Of a DNA stretch of 41,114 bases, positions 25,201 through 35,213 are shown in pieces (positions within the stretch are counted from its first letter, which is position 1; every line of letters starts with the position of its first letter). Position numbers and translations under genes: made by a program. The notes below the pieces were generated by a model, which worked only from the letters and a program-made list of their open reading frames with translations, was not told the DNA's origin and ran no database searches. Source of the stretch: Halocafeteria seosinensis (taxonomy: Eukaryota; Sar; Bigyra; Bicosoecida); contig LVLI01000588.1 of the NCBI GenBank assembly GCA_001687465.1, forward strand, positions 1 to 41,114, written 5' to 3'.

Positions 25201-25688
25201 CTACGCACTGATCTTCTTCAACAAGCGTGAGTACACCATCCACGAAAAGTATGGTTCCGATAAGAAAGGCGTTTTCTGTACTTGCTAGTTGCAGTACCGA
25301 TGCAGCACTGTTCAAACCGGAACTATATAGCTACGTTGTCGAAAATGCAGCCCGCGTGACTTGGGAAGTGCGTGCCTGGCAAGTTGATTTGTATAAGAGG
25401 TCCATGGGAAACCCAGATATTACGTCCTTTGGTGTATCTATATGGCGATCACGGGAAGTGTCTTCCCGTAAAAAAGAATACGCAATTGTAGGCTCCAATG
25501 GGTGGTGCAATCCACATTTCGCTTCTCCTCATGGAAGTGGAAACAGTTCACTTGATTCGAAGAGACAAATATTGTGCTATTGGATTACGCTACGTTCAAC
25601 GCAGCGTGCATACCGTCATGTTAAGTATGGTTTCATACCGTGGCACATCATAGCTGTTCCAGAACTTTTATTGAACGGTACAGTGTAA
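22297..25688 (+). CDS. GT41 family glycosyltransferase (OGT/SPINDLY-like), divergent
   Basis: Exons 22297..22594, 22663..24698, 24773..24962, 25040..25226 and 25295..25688 join to about 1,034 aa. GT41 enzymes transfer GlcNAc or fucose from a nucleotide sugar to Ser/Thr. Matches to the catalytic region follow in order: LRLGYISLNFKEHPIG (with the conserved His), RASELASMRPAPIV, FQLMLSVPHTILW, YAQQRFLEHAM.YGISKDRIFF, then LDTPFYNAHSTAIDALWLG|GAPILTF rebuilt over an intron, and the C-terminal LFKPELYSYVVE. No clear TPR array is seen. The protein begins with a hydrophobic stretch (SPLLFIKFIAFLGVSFNAL) like a signal peptide or anchor, unusual for this normally nucleocytoplasmic family. About 130 unfamiliar residues sit between the two N-catalytic motifs. 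Where human OGT has the LYKIDP lysine, this one seems to read NRVSP. Introns are 68-77 nt with consistent phases. Donor sugar and activity are unknown. Confidence 0.8.
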
Positions 25689-26051
25689 TTGGTTGTAATG
25701 ATATTTCCAAAAAACGCGTGATACGACCTGGAGACATAGATAGAGAGAGATGACCATTCTAATGAAGGCATGTTGTTCTGGTAGCAAATAGCTAGCGCTA
25801 CAGGGGACTTGTTCATCAGAGTTGTGTTCAGTTGGGTTTGAAAGCCTTGCAGAGCAATGCAGACTAGCAGTGGTCGCAGGCAGTCGCAAGACATGCTTAC
25901 GTTTGTTGGGAGAGATTCTGCCGCGAGAAGCTTCCGGAGGTACATATTTGATAGCAGATACATCCGCCGTCATGGGACTGTAGATGCTGTGTAGAGTAGA
26001 CCTATAAGGATCGTACCGGGGACTTGTTTCACGTGCGGTGTTTGATTCGGA
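25668..26051 (-). CDS. Possible exon of an unrecognised minus-strand gene
   Basis: On the minus strand a frame is open from 26051 to a stop at 25668, with its first ATG at 25973, and an AG acceptor (CCTTTTAG) ends just before it. The stretch reads protein-like (for example PRYDPYRSTLHSIYSPM and IKYVPPEASRGRIS) but I know no family for it. A GTAAGC donor within it suggests further splicing. Its 3' end overlaps the last 21 nt of the OGT-like gene on the other strand. It could be a real terminal exon or chance. Confidence 0.2.
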   Translation of the reverse strand, partial: SESNTARETSPRYDPYRSTLHSIYSPMTADVSAIKYVPPEASRGRISPNKRKHVLRLPATTASLHCSARLSNPTEHNSDEQVPCSASYLLPEQHAFIRMVISLYLCLQVVSRVFWKYHYNQLHCTVQ

Positions 26052-26332
26052 TTACTAAAAGGACAGGCCGTCGCATCGGCGCCGCAAGAGAGTGTTGAGT
26101 TTGCTCTGTATGCCGTTTTGGGAAGGAAGAACTCCTTGGGTACTGGATTGGTGAATCAATGGAGAGTTAATTACCGCTTGCTTTCGATCTCTTTTGATAG
26201 AGGAATGGTCTATGTGTCATTGATTTATGGCGTTGAACTCAACTGAACTACATACAACTGGCGGCGCGCAAACGGGATGGGTGGCTCACTGAGCGCAACG
26301 ACATTTTAGTTTACCTGAATTTAACCAGTGAT

Positions 26333-26875
26333 ATGGATAACGAAGAAAAGCGAACTACTAGGAGACGGAAACCTCGGACACGGTCGCCTAGAAAACGAAA
26401 AAATCGAAGTAAACGGGCGAAATCAGAAGCAGCAAAGCGGAATCAGACCAAGTCCAAATCGTCCAGGAAACCTAACAGTCGCGAACTTAGCGAGATATAT
26501 GCTCAACGGGGAAGAGAAAGGAGAAGAAAACAGGTTGAAGACGATTTGAAACGATTTCAAGAGGAGATAGACAAGAAATTAGAGGAGGGTGAGGCGACTG
26601 AGCCGAAGAAGTCTTCCCCAAGAAGGGTTCCGGGGCAACCTTACCAGGTTAAAAGCTCCGTCAATGCACATGATCGACGAGAGCTATGGAAACTGGGTGC
26701 GTCATCTGTAAAGGCCCCTAAAGGATTCATAAAGAATACCTATATGCGTCCTGAGTATTCCTCGAGCATTAAACATCCCCATGCGAAGAAGAGTGCTAGT
26801 AAGGCTAGTGGCATCCGTAGCCAGGACCATCGGCACCAGACATCTTCCGTTCCAACCTCACCTAGATCTGTCTAA
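26333..26875 (+). CDS. Small basic hypothetical protein
   Basis: A single exon of 180 codons starts with ATG in a fair context after TTAACCAGTGAT. The first 60 residues are very rich in Arg, Lys and Ser (RRRKPRTRSPRKRKNR), which suits a nuclear or RNA-binding protein. A charged helix with coiled-coil character follows (about 62-92, KQVEDDLKRFQEEIDKKL), and then a more sequence-specific part (RRELWKLGASSVKAPKGF, NTYMRPEY). I do not recognise a family. The specific C-terminal motif argues against random open frame, but a low-complexity artefact remains possible. It is preceded by about 640 bp and followed by about 650 bp without a firm gene. Confidence 0.45.
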   Translation: MDNEEKRTTRRRKPRTRSPRKRKNRSKRAKSEAAKRNQTKSKSSRKPNSRELSEIYAQRGRERRRKQVEDDLKRFQEEIDKKLEEGEATEPKKSSPRRVPGQPYQVKSSVNAHDRRELWKLGASSVKAPKGFIKNTYMRPEYSSSIKHPHAKKSASKASGIRSQDHRHQTSSVPTSPRSV

Positions 26876-27521
26876 CGATTCGCTGATGGTTTTCTTCTTG
26901 CATTCTGCTGCGTGGTAGCTATGGAAGTGGTGACCAGGCGGACTAACTTCGCCGCTAACCTGTCAACTCGGATTTCACAGACAACACTTGTCACAGGAAA
27001 GTGCCAGCCTATTTTCTTGTTGGTTCTGGGCTGATCAGTGATCGGTCCTCGAAGTGGGTTTGATACTTGTCTTGCTCAATTGTCAGTCTAACTGTAGTCA
27101 GGTATTACGTCCGTCTATTGACTTCAATTTCACACATGTTGTCTCAGAGGATACACTGTACTCGGATTATCTTCCCTAAACTACCTACTACTCCTACGCA
27201 GTTTCTTGCTCGGACTCAGGTCAGTCACTAGGATAAAGTTCCGATTCCTCAGCCCCGGAACTCCAGCGAACAGTAAACCTGCCCACTAGAGTGTAGTGCG
27301 GGTGGATTGGTTAACTGCCCAGATGACGGTGTTATGGAGTTGCATTTGCATAATAGTGTTAGTGAGTCTATTGCAGTGGTTGGTAGTGCCTTCTTGTCGG
27401 TGCATAATTGCCGTTGACACCATTGCGTCAGACCAAGATATTGAAACTACAAAAAAGGTGTTAAAGGGGAATCTACAGGGGGAAGGGTATTCCGTCCGCC
27501 ATATTACGCCAGAGGTGGATC
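26876..27521. promoter_or_regulatory. ALAS upstream region with an overlapping upstream frame
   Basis: No firm gene is seen in these ~650 bp. A frame from ATG 27323 (hydrophobic start, 88 codons, ending 27589) overlaps the ALAS start in another register. If this is leader sequence it would be an overlapping upstream ORF able to dampen ALAS translation; it may equally be chance. Confidence 0.3.
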
Positions 27522-29764
27522 ATGAGCTCCTCAAGGGCGATTTCCTCCTCATACACTCGCTATTTCTTGGGTCGGGTGGCAACACGTAATGGAGTAGGGA
27601 GTAAATCATACAGGACTGCTGCCGGTGCGTCAGAAAGTGGTGTATCATCGTCTCCAGAAGGCCGGAAATGTCCCTTTTTACGTGTCTGTGAGTCCTCAAT
27701 GGAGGAGGACAATGGACCACAAGCAAGCTCCTCTCGCAGCGCACGATCTCAAGAGCACTCGAATAGAGTGTCCTCCTCCTGTGGACACAGTGAGAGTGCC
27801 TCCACGGCGATGGCAACCATCGTAAATAGTCCCATGGCGCCTTCAAGAGCACCGGAATTGGCCCAATTATGTCCCTATATGAAGCGTGCGGCTGCCCAAT
27901 CTAATGCCGCCACCCCTGAGCATGCGATGAATGACGCGTGGCTAGCGTCCAGATTCGGCCATTCGAACTACACTGTGGACCACCATGGCAAGGAGCAGCC
28001 GAACAGTAGATGCCCTAGAGAACAATGCCATCCGGGATGTCCTAATTATGAGACTTTTGTGGACCAAGATTGTGATCGAAATGGTACGTCTCAAAGTAAT
28101 CAAACAGGATGTGCCTCGAAGAATAGGCTTTACAATCGTGGCTCCCTTGATTTCAGACACACGCACCTCTCGTGGGGTCCGATCGAACAGTGACGTTGGC
28201 GAACGAGACGATACCGCTAAAGAACACGAGAGAAAGGGTATTCAACAAGGTGTGTATAGAATAAACCCGATCATCTGATGAAACCGGTAGAACGCGAACA
28301 AAGTCCTTTGTGTGTTGTTCTTGTTCTGCAGCGTACTACGCATCAAAGTTTAAGCAAGTTGTGGACAAGATAAAAGCTGAAGGCCGCTACAGGGTATTCT
28401 TCGAACAAGAACGTATTTCAGGATCATATCCGTGGACAAAATACTATGATACTGAAGGAAAGGCTCATGATGTCGTCGGGTGGTGCAGCAATGACTACCT
28501 CGGAATGGGTCAGAACCCGAGAGTTCTCGGTGCCATGCAACAGACGCTCCGCCGCAGTGGTGCGGGCGCCGGAGGCACTCGTAACATTTCGGGAACAAGC
28601 GTTCACCATAAACGGTTGGAGAGCGAGCTAGCGACGTTGCACGAGAAAGATAGCGCTCTATTGTTTTCTTCCTGTTACGTTGCTAACGAGACAGTTCTCA
28701 GCACGCTGGGCAAACTGTTCCCTGGCTTAGAGATATTCAGTGATTCGATGAACCATGCGTCCATGATACATGGGATAAGGAATTCCCGTTGCGAGAAAAT
28801 CATCTACGAGCATAACAACATGGAGCATTTGGAATCTTTGCTTAGACAAAGCGATCCCGCTAAGCCCAAGTTAATTGCTTTTGAGAGCGTGAACAGCATG
28901 GAAGGCACTGTGGCTCCATTGCATGCCATTTGTGATTTGGCTGAAAAGTACGGGGCCATGACATTTTGTGATGAGGTACATGCTGTGGGGTTGTACGGCG
29001 CCCATGGAGGTGGAATCGCTGAGCGAGACCGCGCGGCAGATAGGCTTACGATGATTACGGGCACCCTTGGAAAAGCGTATGGTGTCGTTGGAGGGTATTT
29101 AGCAGGGGGATCGAGCCTCGTAGATGCTTTACGGCTAACCGCCCCAGGATTCATTTTCACCACGTCTCTCCCACCCCATGTGGCCTCTGGTGGTGCCGAG
29201 TCAGTTCGATACTTAAAAGAACATTCTCATGAACGAGATCAGATGCATTCGAAGTCTCAGCAACTGAAAGACATGCTAGTGGAATCCGGATTTCCGTTAT
29301 TCCCATCATCATCTCATATCATTCCTATACGAGTAGGCGACGCGACAAAAGCTAAGCTAGCGTCAGATATGCTTTTGAAAGACTCCGGTATTTACGTTCA
29401 GCCTATAAACTTTCCCACTGTAGAGAGAGGCAAGGAACGCCTTAGAATCACTGTAACACCTTTCCACACAGAAGAGATGATGGAAGATCTAGTCTGCTCT
29501 CTACGGGCTGTGTGGAACAAACTTGGGCTCACAAGGAAGCGGGCCTGTCCTGTCGCTATTTCGTTATGGGATCATTCGGTTAAGGGTGAATATTTACCCA
29601 GGGTCTCATATGAAGAAGCGCCTATGGAGATGGATGGTGGATGCTATACAAATAATGAAAAAGGACATGATCCGAAGGATGTGGACTCTTCGTCGGATGA
29701 GGATAGTGAGGAAGATGTCCAGAAAGCGTATGCCAACTTAAGTGTACAAGCCAAACCAATATAA
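27522..29764 (+). CDS. ALAS: 5-aminolevulinate synthase, mitochondrial
   Basis: Exons 27522..28083, 28157..28249 and 28332..29764 join to 695 aa. ALAS condenses glycine with succinyl-CoA to ALA, the first step of heme synthesis in non-plant eukaryotes, using PLP in the matrix. The catalytic core is unmistakable: [54 protein letters not shown] and the PLP-lysine motif GTLGKAYG (Lys about residue 466), then [10 protein letters not shown] and SHIIPIRVG. The N-terminus ([18 protein letters not shown]) is a mitochondrial-type presequence. Four Cys-Pro pairs occur at about residues 50 (RKCPFLR), 117 (QLCPYMK), 164 and 173, like the heme-regulatory motifs that block ALAS import when heme is plentiful. 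A ~60-residue acidic tail follows the core. The second intron's donor (GTGTGT) is weak; one four codons earlier is possible. It is tail-to-tail with NOP9, 21 bp apart. Confidence 0.96.
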
Positions 29765-29785
29765 TAAGATACAGCCTTGAACCAA

Positions 29786-32276
29786 TTATGCGTGTTTAGT
29801 TTCGGTTTTTCTCCTCTTTTTCTTTTTGTCCCCTTTCTTGTTTACCTCCTCCGAATTTTCCTTTGGCTTGGTGGATGCATTGACAATGTCGTCGAACAGT
29901 CCCACCTTCGAAGCTTCTCGCTTAATGCTCGACTTCCAGCTGGATTCATCTTGTTTCAAGTGATCCAATTTAACGGTCTTAGCGACGAATCTTCCAAACC
30001 GGGAACCCTGAACCTTGCGTTCTTGATGTAGTAGCTGCTTTGCTATAGCTGCCTTGCGCTCGACATCATTGATGGCGGAAAATGCTTTTTGAACTACGTG
30101 GCATCCAAACCTGTCACAAGACAAAGTAACCCACTCATTACTCATCACTTCCACTAGCTTGTTCTTTGCCCACTGAAATTCGGATGGTCCAGAGAAAACT
30201 GGTTCTAACACGTAGCGGCTTCCCCAAGGATGTATCGCTAGAGCCGCCACTATCATCGACGGTAGACTTGTAATCGACCGAAGTACGCTCTTGGCGGCTG
30301 CTGGCAGAAGACACAACATACTGTAAACTAGTTTACATCCCTCAGCCGATATCTCCACATCAGTTTCACTTTTTATCGCTGTCAAACTCCCGATGTCGTC
30401 TGAAGACCCATATAACTGACTTGTGCGTTGATGGCCGATATCCAACCACCAAGCGATAGGATTGTCCATCATTAATTTATGTGTCTCCGTAGTCGCTTTA
30501 GATTTCAACGACGACTGGCTTTCCAAAGCGACACTTCGTAATCTTTTTGTCACATTTTTCTGCATTTTTTCAATTGCTTCCGTATCCAAGTGTTTGAGAG
30601 TTGAGCTATGAGCCGGAATGTTTGGTAATCGGGCCATTGCATTTACCAGACCAAGTATTGCCTGATCCTTGCCCTGCAAATGCAGCGGATCCGTCAGCTA
30701 ACACAAGCAAGTGATAAATTTGCAAAAGTGGTGAACTTACAGTCGACGCCAGTTCTGGTACTAGAGGCATGAGTTCTGTTAGCAGTTTCTCCACTTGTGA
30801 AGCATGACGAGTGCATAACAGAAGTTGCTGGACAACAAACACAGCGTTCTTATCTTTGGATATGGATTTTACATGGTCGATCAAAACGTCGTCAAGAATT
30901 TGTTGGTAAAAATTGTCCCCTGAGGATTGTATAGCGGTCTCCACAACATGACTAGCCGTGTCACTGTGACACATCTGAATAACAATGTCGATTGGATTCT
31001 CTTCGTCCTCATCTTGTTCCTCCTGATCATTGCTCTCATTTCCATTCAATATTTCAGGTCCACTTTCCAACTGCAGGAGCACAGATCCAAATCCGTCAGC
31101 GGAAACAGGAAGCTTAGCTTCCTCCTTCTTATCGAGCAAGTACATCACTCGAAGCATATGTTGAAGGCACGGGCTAGCATTAACATCAAAACATGCATCA
31201 AGTAGAGCTTGCGGGGGAAGCGACAGGATTTGCCTCAATATCGCAGCGAGCTCCGCGGTAAAAGACTCCGGAACATCATGGTTTTTCTGAGGTAGGGTAT
31301 GGTCAGTGTCGGTGCTGTGCCTCGGCAGCACAGTGCCACCAGGACCAATCGTCACGTTATCACGACCTTTCACCTGATGGGATTCATGTCTTTTGAAGCT
31401 ACCACTCTTTTTCTTTCTCTTACGTTTGCTGAATGTAGTGTTCGAGGATACCATAGAACCGGTAGGAACCTCCGCTCCAACCAAGGTTGATATCAATGCT
31501 CTAACAACGTGCGTTCCACTTTGGTCAAACATGTATTCTACAATGTCCGGTGCCATTGCTCTTGACAGAGACACGACCGCTTCTTCTGGAGTGGCGCGCA
31601 ATTCAGCTTCTAGCTTGGCATCGTCCTCATCTTCCTCGGCCGTAGCAGCCCCCGTTACCTTATTCGACACACCCTTAAAATCTTCAACAATTACATGCAG
31701 TGACGTTTGCAGTACATGAGAAGCGTATCGGTTAGTTGCCGAAAACCGAATATAATTTTGTATGCGACAGAGGAATCCAGCAACCAGTTCCGGTTTGGCG
31801 AGTCGTAACAGTTTCTCAACCACGACGCTGCATCGGCGATGAGTGGCGGCGGAAGCTTCTTTGTTTTTGAGTTGTTGAATCAAATTCCGTGAAAGCACCG
31901 AAACGTCCATGTGCTCATCATCGTACGCTGTTTGTGTTTCTGCGGATTTCGCCTCGTCCTTCGCGACAGCACCTTGTTGAAGTTTGATAGTTTCGTTCGT
32001 TAATGGGAGTTCTAGTTGTTTCATATATTCGACCATATCATCATCCAGTTTCCTTGGTTTCCTGTATCACGATAAGACCCTTTGATGAAGCAAGCAACGC
32101 ACCGAAAAGCACAAACATGCAATATCTTGAAGTGACACGAACAAAGCATAGCTTCAGCACCTCCATGCGAACGCGTCTATCACTTACTTTATGTCTCCGG
32201 GACCATCTCCATCGTCATTATCATCACCATCATGGTAGAATTCATCGGATTCATTGGGGTATGCTCTCTCATTCAT
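29786..32276 (-). CDS. NOP9: NOP9-type Pumilio protein, pre-rRNA processing
   Basis: Exons 32276..32188, 32061..30741 and 30673..29786 join to 765 aa. NOP9 (plant APUM23) binds 18S pre-rRNA in the nucleolus and controls 40S maturation. Divergent Pumilio repeats can be picked out: ATNRYASHVLQTSL, DQSGTHVVRALI, DVNASPCLQHML, SDTASHVVETAI, KNAVFVVQQLLL, PWGSRYVLEPVF, DRFGCHVVQKAF and GSRFGRFVAKTV. The C-terminal tail (KKGDKKKKRRKTE) is basic as usual for nucleolar proteins. The short acidic first exon (MNERAYPNESDEF, Asp/Gly-rich) joins through a 126-nt phase-2 intron, the longest here, giving DIK|KPRKLDDDM; the second intron is 67 nt, phase 0. ATG at 32036 would be an internal start. About 190 bp separate its start from the inverted-repeat element. 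Confidence 0.9.
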
Positions 32277-32464
32277 CGTACTCGAGCCGCGTGAACTGCA
32301 AGTTCACACAGCGGTCTCTGCTACACTATGAGTACAGATACACAACACTGTCGCGGGACGCTACTACTCCTCCTGACAGACAGTACTTATTGTAGCTTAT
32401 CAATAAGCATTCTGCTGATGTATGTTGTGGTTAGGTCGCCTTCGACTAAAAGCAGCAAGCCGAA

Positions 32465-33431
32465 GGNACACCGGATTTTTTAACCTGGGTTGACACCCCG
32501 GCCGGGCTTCAAGCCCGGATCGCCGGCCCGGGGTCCCTTCCCGGGAGACCTGCTGCAGCTACAGCTAGTTTCATCTCTTGTATAGGGTAATGTTCTCTAG
32601 GATACCTAATTCATGAAATGGGGAATGAAAAGAAGAATGTCGCAACAAAGTTTTAGTATCCATGAGACACCGTCCTTGGTGTATGCCAAACGGATTCGGC
32701 CGGTGGAGTGCGCGCATGGAGGGTTGGATCTCTGTTACATANTTGGTNTTGAAGGGGAACCTATGCCGGTGAAAGTAAAGCGACTGCATAGAAGGTGGAT
32801 GACATGTCGACCAGGTTGGGAAGTGCCCATGAGGAGTGGTGTACAAACTGAAGCACCGGGAGTCTGGAGGATATATGTTAAAGTTAGAAATACAGGAACT
32901 ATGTGGAACTACTATTGAACTATTTGGAGCTTGCGATGATATGTGAAGGCGAGTAGAAGAAGAACTGTAGGTGGAGAAACTCGGCAGGTTTAATGTCCTA
33001 ACTCTTTCGCGTTTACTCAACCCGAAGCCAACGAAGGGATCCTCATTGTAAGTACGGATCTTTTGGAGATACAATGGAATGTAAGCTATCGATTCCTTAG
33101 GCAGGGAATACCGAGTGAGTCTCGCTCACCGAATCCGTAGCCTCTTCGTTATGAATATACCCTGGGGTCGGTAGATAAATAAATCACGGAACCGATTGGG
33201 AATGCACCGCTAAGCTCAGCAACTACAGTTCAGAATGACTCGATAGCCTGGAGGATCGGGAATNTGGAGAGAGTATTTGTGCGCACCCAGGGGGATGTCA
33301 ACGCTACTAAGTTAGTGTAACATACCCTGCGCACCAATTGGACACAAGAAGAATCAAGCTTGGGAAATATGCCCTGGGATTGGTATACTTCCATTTGATG
33401 TCTGACGATTATTCCTTGATATTCTGAGCAC
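32465..33431. repeat. Left arm of ~0.97-kb inverted repeat
   Basis: From GGNACACCGGATTTTTTAACC onward this region matches, with small indels, the reverse complement of 39086-40070; by eye roughly nine bases in ten agree. Its outer tip is GC-rich and holds the perfect hairpin CCGGGCTT-C-AAGCCCGG (32502-32518). The arm carries four N bases (32467, 32742, 32748, 33264), suggesting unresolved or collapsed copies. No clear target-site duplication is visible. Confidence 0.85.
32613..32918 (+). pseudogene. Left-arm copy of the arm ORF, frame broken
   Basis: This copy keeps the C-terminal RRWMTCRPGWEVPMRSG and TMWNYY. Its first half is in a different register from that of the right-arm ORF: the true counterpart starts at ATG 32663 (RHRPWCMPNGFGRW) and shifts frame around the N bases at 32742-32748. 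The break could be real decay or an assembly error at those Ns. Confidence 0.3.
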
Positions 33432-33439
33432 AATAAGGA

Positions 33440-34130
33440 GGACGACTACTATTGAACTATTTGGAGCTTGCCGTAGCCTCTTCGTTATGGACATACCCTG
33501 GGGTTGGTAGATAAATAAATCACGGAACCGATTGGGAATGCACCGCTAAGCTCAGGAACTGCAGTTCAGAATACCATTGTCTCGATACCCTGGAGGCTCA
33601 GGAATATGGAGAGAGCATTTGTGCGCACCCACACCCATACCCTCGCACCAATTGGATCCAAGAAGAATCAAGCTTGGAAAATATGCCCTGGGATTGGTAT
33701 ACTTTCATTTTATGTCGGACGATTATTCCTTTATTATCACCAACACGGTGTGATCATATAATTCCTGGCTGGGGCATGATTCCTGAACGCTTCTGGTATT
33801 CAATCGAGATCGGGCCGCTGAGTCGTGGCAGTTAGACCAATAAATCACTGAACCGCGCAATTGCATCTTGATACTTGGGCAAATAAAGGCACCAGAGCGA
33901 ACCGGAATGAAGCTCTTGTAACCGGAACGAACGTCTTCTTCGGGTATTCAATCGATTCCGAGCCACTGAGTCCTGGTAGTTGAACCAATGAGTCACTTGA
34001 CCAAACCGAAATGAATCTCTTCTTCTGATATTCAATCTAGTGCGAGCCAACGATTCCTGGCCATTGGAAAGATAAATCATTAACCCCACAGGAATGAACC
34101 GCTAAGGCAGCCGTTTAAGTTCAGTACATG
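33440..34130. repeat. Degenerate copies of the arm repeat module
   Basis: A module around AATAAATCAC(T/G)GAACCG and GGGAATG(C/A)ACCGCTAAG, present once in each arm, recurs here at about 33507, 33837, 33982 and 34068. The copy at 33440-33740 duplicates an arm stretch almost base for base, down to CAAGAAGAATCAAGCTTGG and the ATTGGTATAC end. The others keep the lead-in GAGCCACTGAGTCCTGGTAGTTG and have drifted. Confidence 0.7.
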
Positions 34131-34554
34131 TTGACGTGATAGCAGAGATGACCGGCGATGATAGTTGTGGGTTTGGGGCCCGCAAAAATGGCTGAATTCC
34201 ACTTATTCCTCCTGTTTCTTGCAGGACCATTTTCGTACCGACGCCCATGAAGGAGAAAGTGTCTGTCCAAGTTCAAAACTGAAAGTTTTCTTCGATCAAG
34301 ACCGAAAAGGAATGAAGCAGCACAAGGCTTGAGCAAATCGCATACGGTAAGACGAATGCATGTCTTATGGGGATGGGAATAAAGAGTGTGGAGTCCGACT
34401 TCAGCAACGTTGTGGATGGAGGTAGATTCCAATCTGAAAAAGTGAAGTCGCAGATTGCGACCCGCTCCATGGATACTGGCACTGACACTGGTAGACTCTC
34501 AAACACAAAAGCATGCGCCAGATCCACAACTACTGAGAAAAAGCCAACTCCGTG

Positions 34555-34571
34555 TTAGGGTTAGGGTTAGG
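34555..34571 (+). repeat. Interstitial TTAGGG telomere-type tract
   Basis: Two full TTAGGG units and a partial third (TTAGG) stand in unique sequence inside the inverted-repeat region. The tract is too short to prove a telomeric origin but matches the commonest eukaryotic telomere unit. Confidence 0.55.
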
Positions 34572-35213
34572 ACCCTCCTTTTTTGCGACAAGGTGCACGG
34601 TTTTGTGGGGATATTCGGATGCCCATAACATAATATCCACTGACAATACATTCATTATCGTGGGCGTAGTAGATTGGTGGTACGCTTAGCTACTCGGGAG
34701 TGTAATATGAGCGTGAGATATGGACGAGAATTGTGTTTGCAGCATGATGAATTCTGCTCGCCTTTGCAGGTGACAAGTTGCACGCTTTTGCCGGTGTATT
34801 CACATGCGCTGTGCATCATGTATTTTTACTGAAAATATTGAACAAAGGTTGAGTAGTTGGATAAGACGATGGAGTATATGCGTGTGCAAACTGGGAACGG
34901 AAAATTGACGGAAAAGTATGGTTATAGTAGGCTGGCGTCTGTTCCAGCTGTGGCAGTGTGAAGGTGCGACGCAGTTCAAACTGTCCTTCAGGGATATACT
35001 ATTGTTGGAAGTGCCAAATCGTACTTTCCATAGTCCACCAGTATGCCACTCTATCTGTCCGTGAGAAACTTTGGAGAGCAGGCTTGGCAATTAGGTTTAC
35101 AAGGCAATTACTGCTCAGAAGGGATTTACATTACCCTCAGATAAGTAAACGGAAATATGTAGTACTCTGTACTCACGGAAGGCGATAAGCAGTACTCTTG
35201 GCCAGCTGAATGT
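34572..35213. other. No gene seen, inside the element
   Basis: This stretch has no frame that looks coding. It holds a repeated phrase (GACAAGGTGCACGGTTTTG at about 34588 and GACAAGTTGCACGCTTTTG at about 34772), followed in both by a G-rich ATTC segment: a possible old ~180-bp duplication. Confidence 0.4.

Noticed and set aside
27323-27589. Hydrophobic 88-codon frame as a separate membrane protein gene
   Set aside because: No family match, overlaps the well-supported ALAS start in another frame, and no splice to anything; kept only as a possible upstream ORF.
32571-33074. Long minus-strand frame in the left arm (and its right-arm counterpart 39451-39885)
   Set aside because: Both arms keep it open with in-frame indels, but amino-acid changes are frequent and the other strand is equally open, so I could not support coding.
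34121-34527. Overlapping minus-strand frames of ~85-100 codons
   Set aside because: They overlap each other in different registers, lie in degenerate repeat sequence and match nothing.
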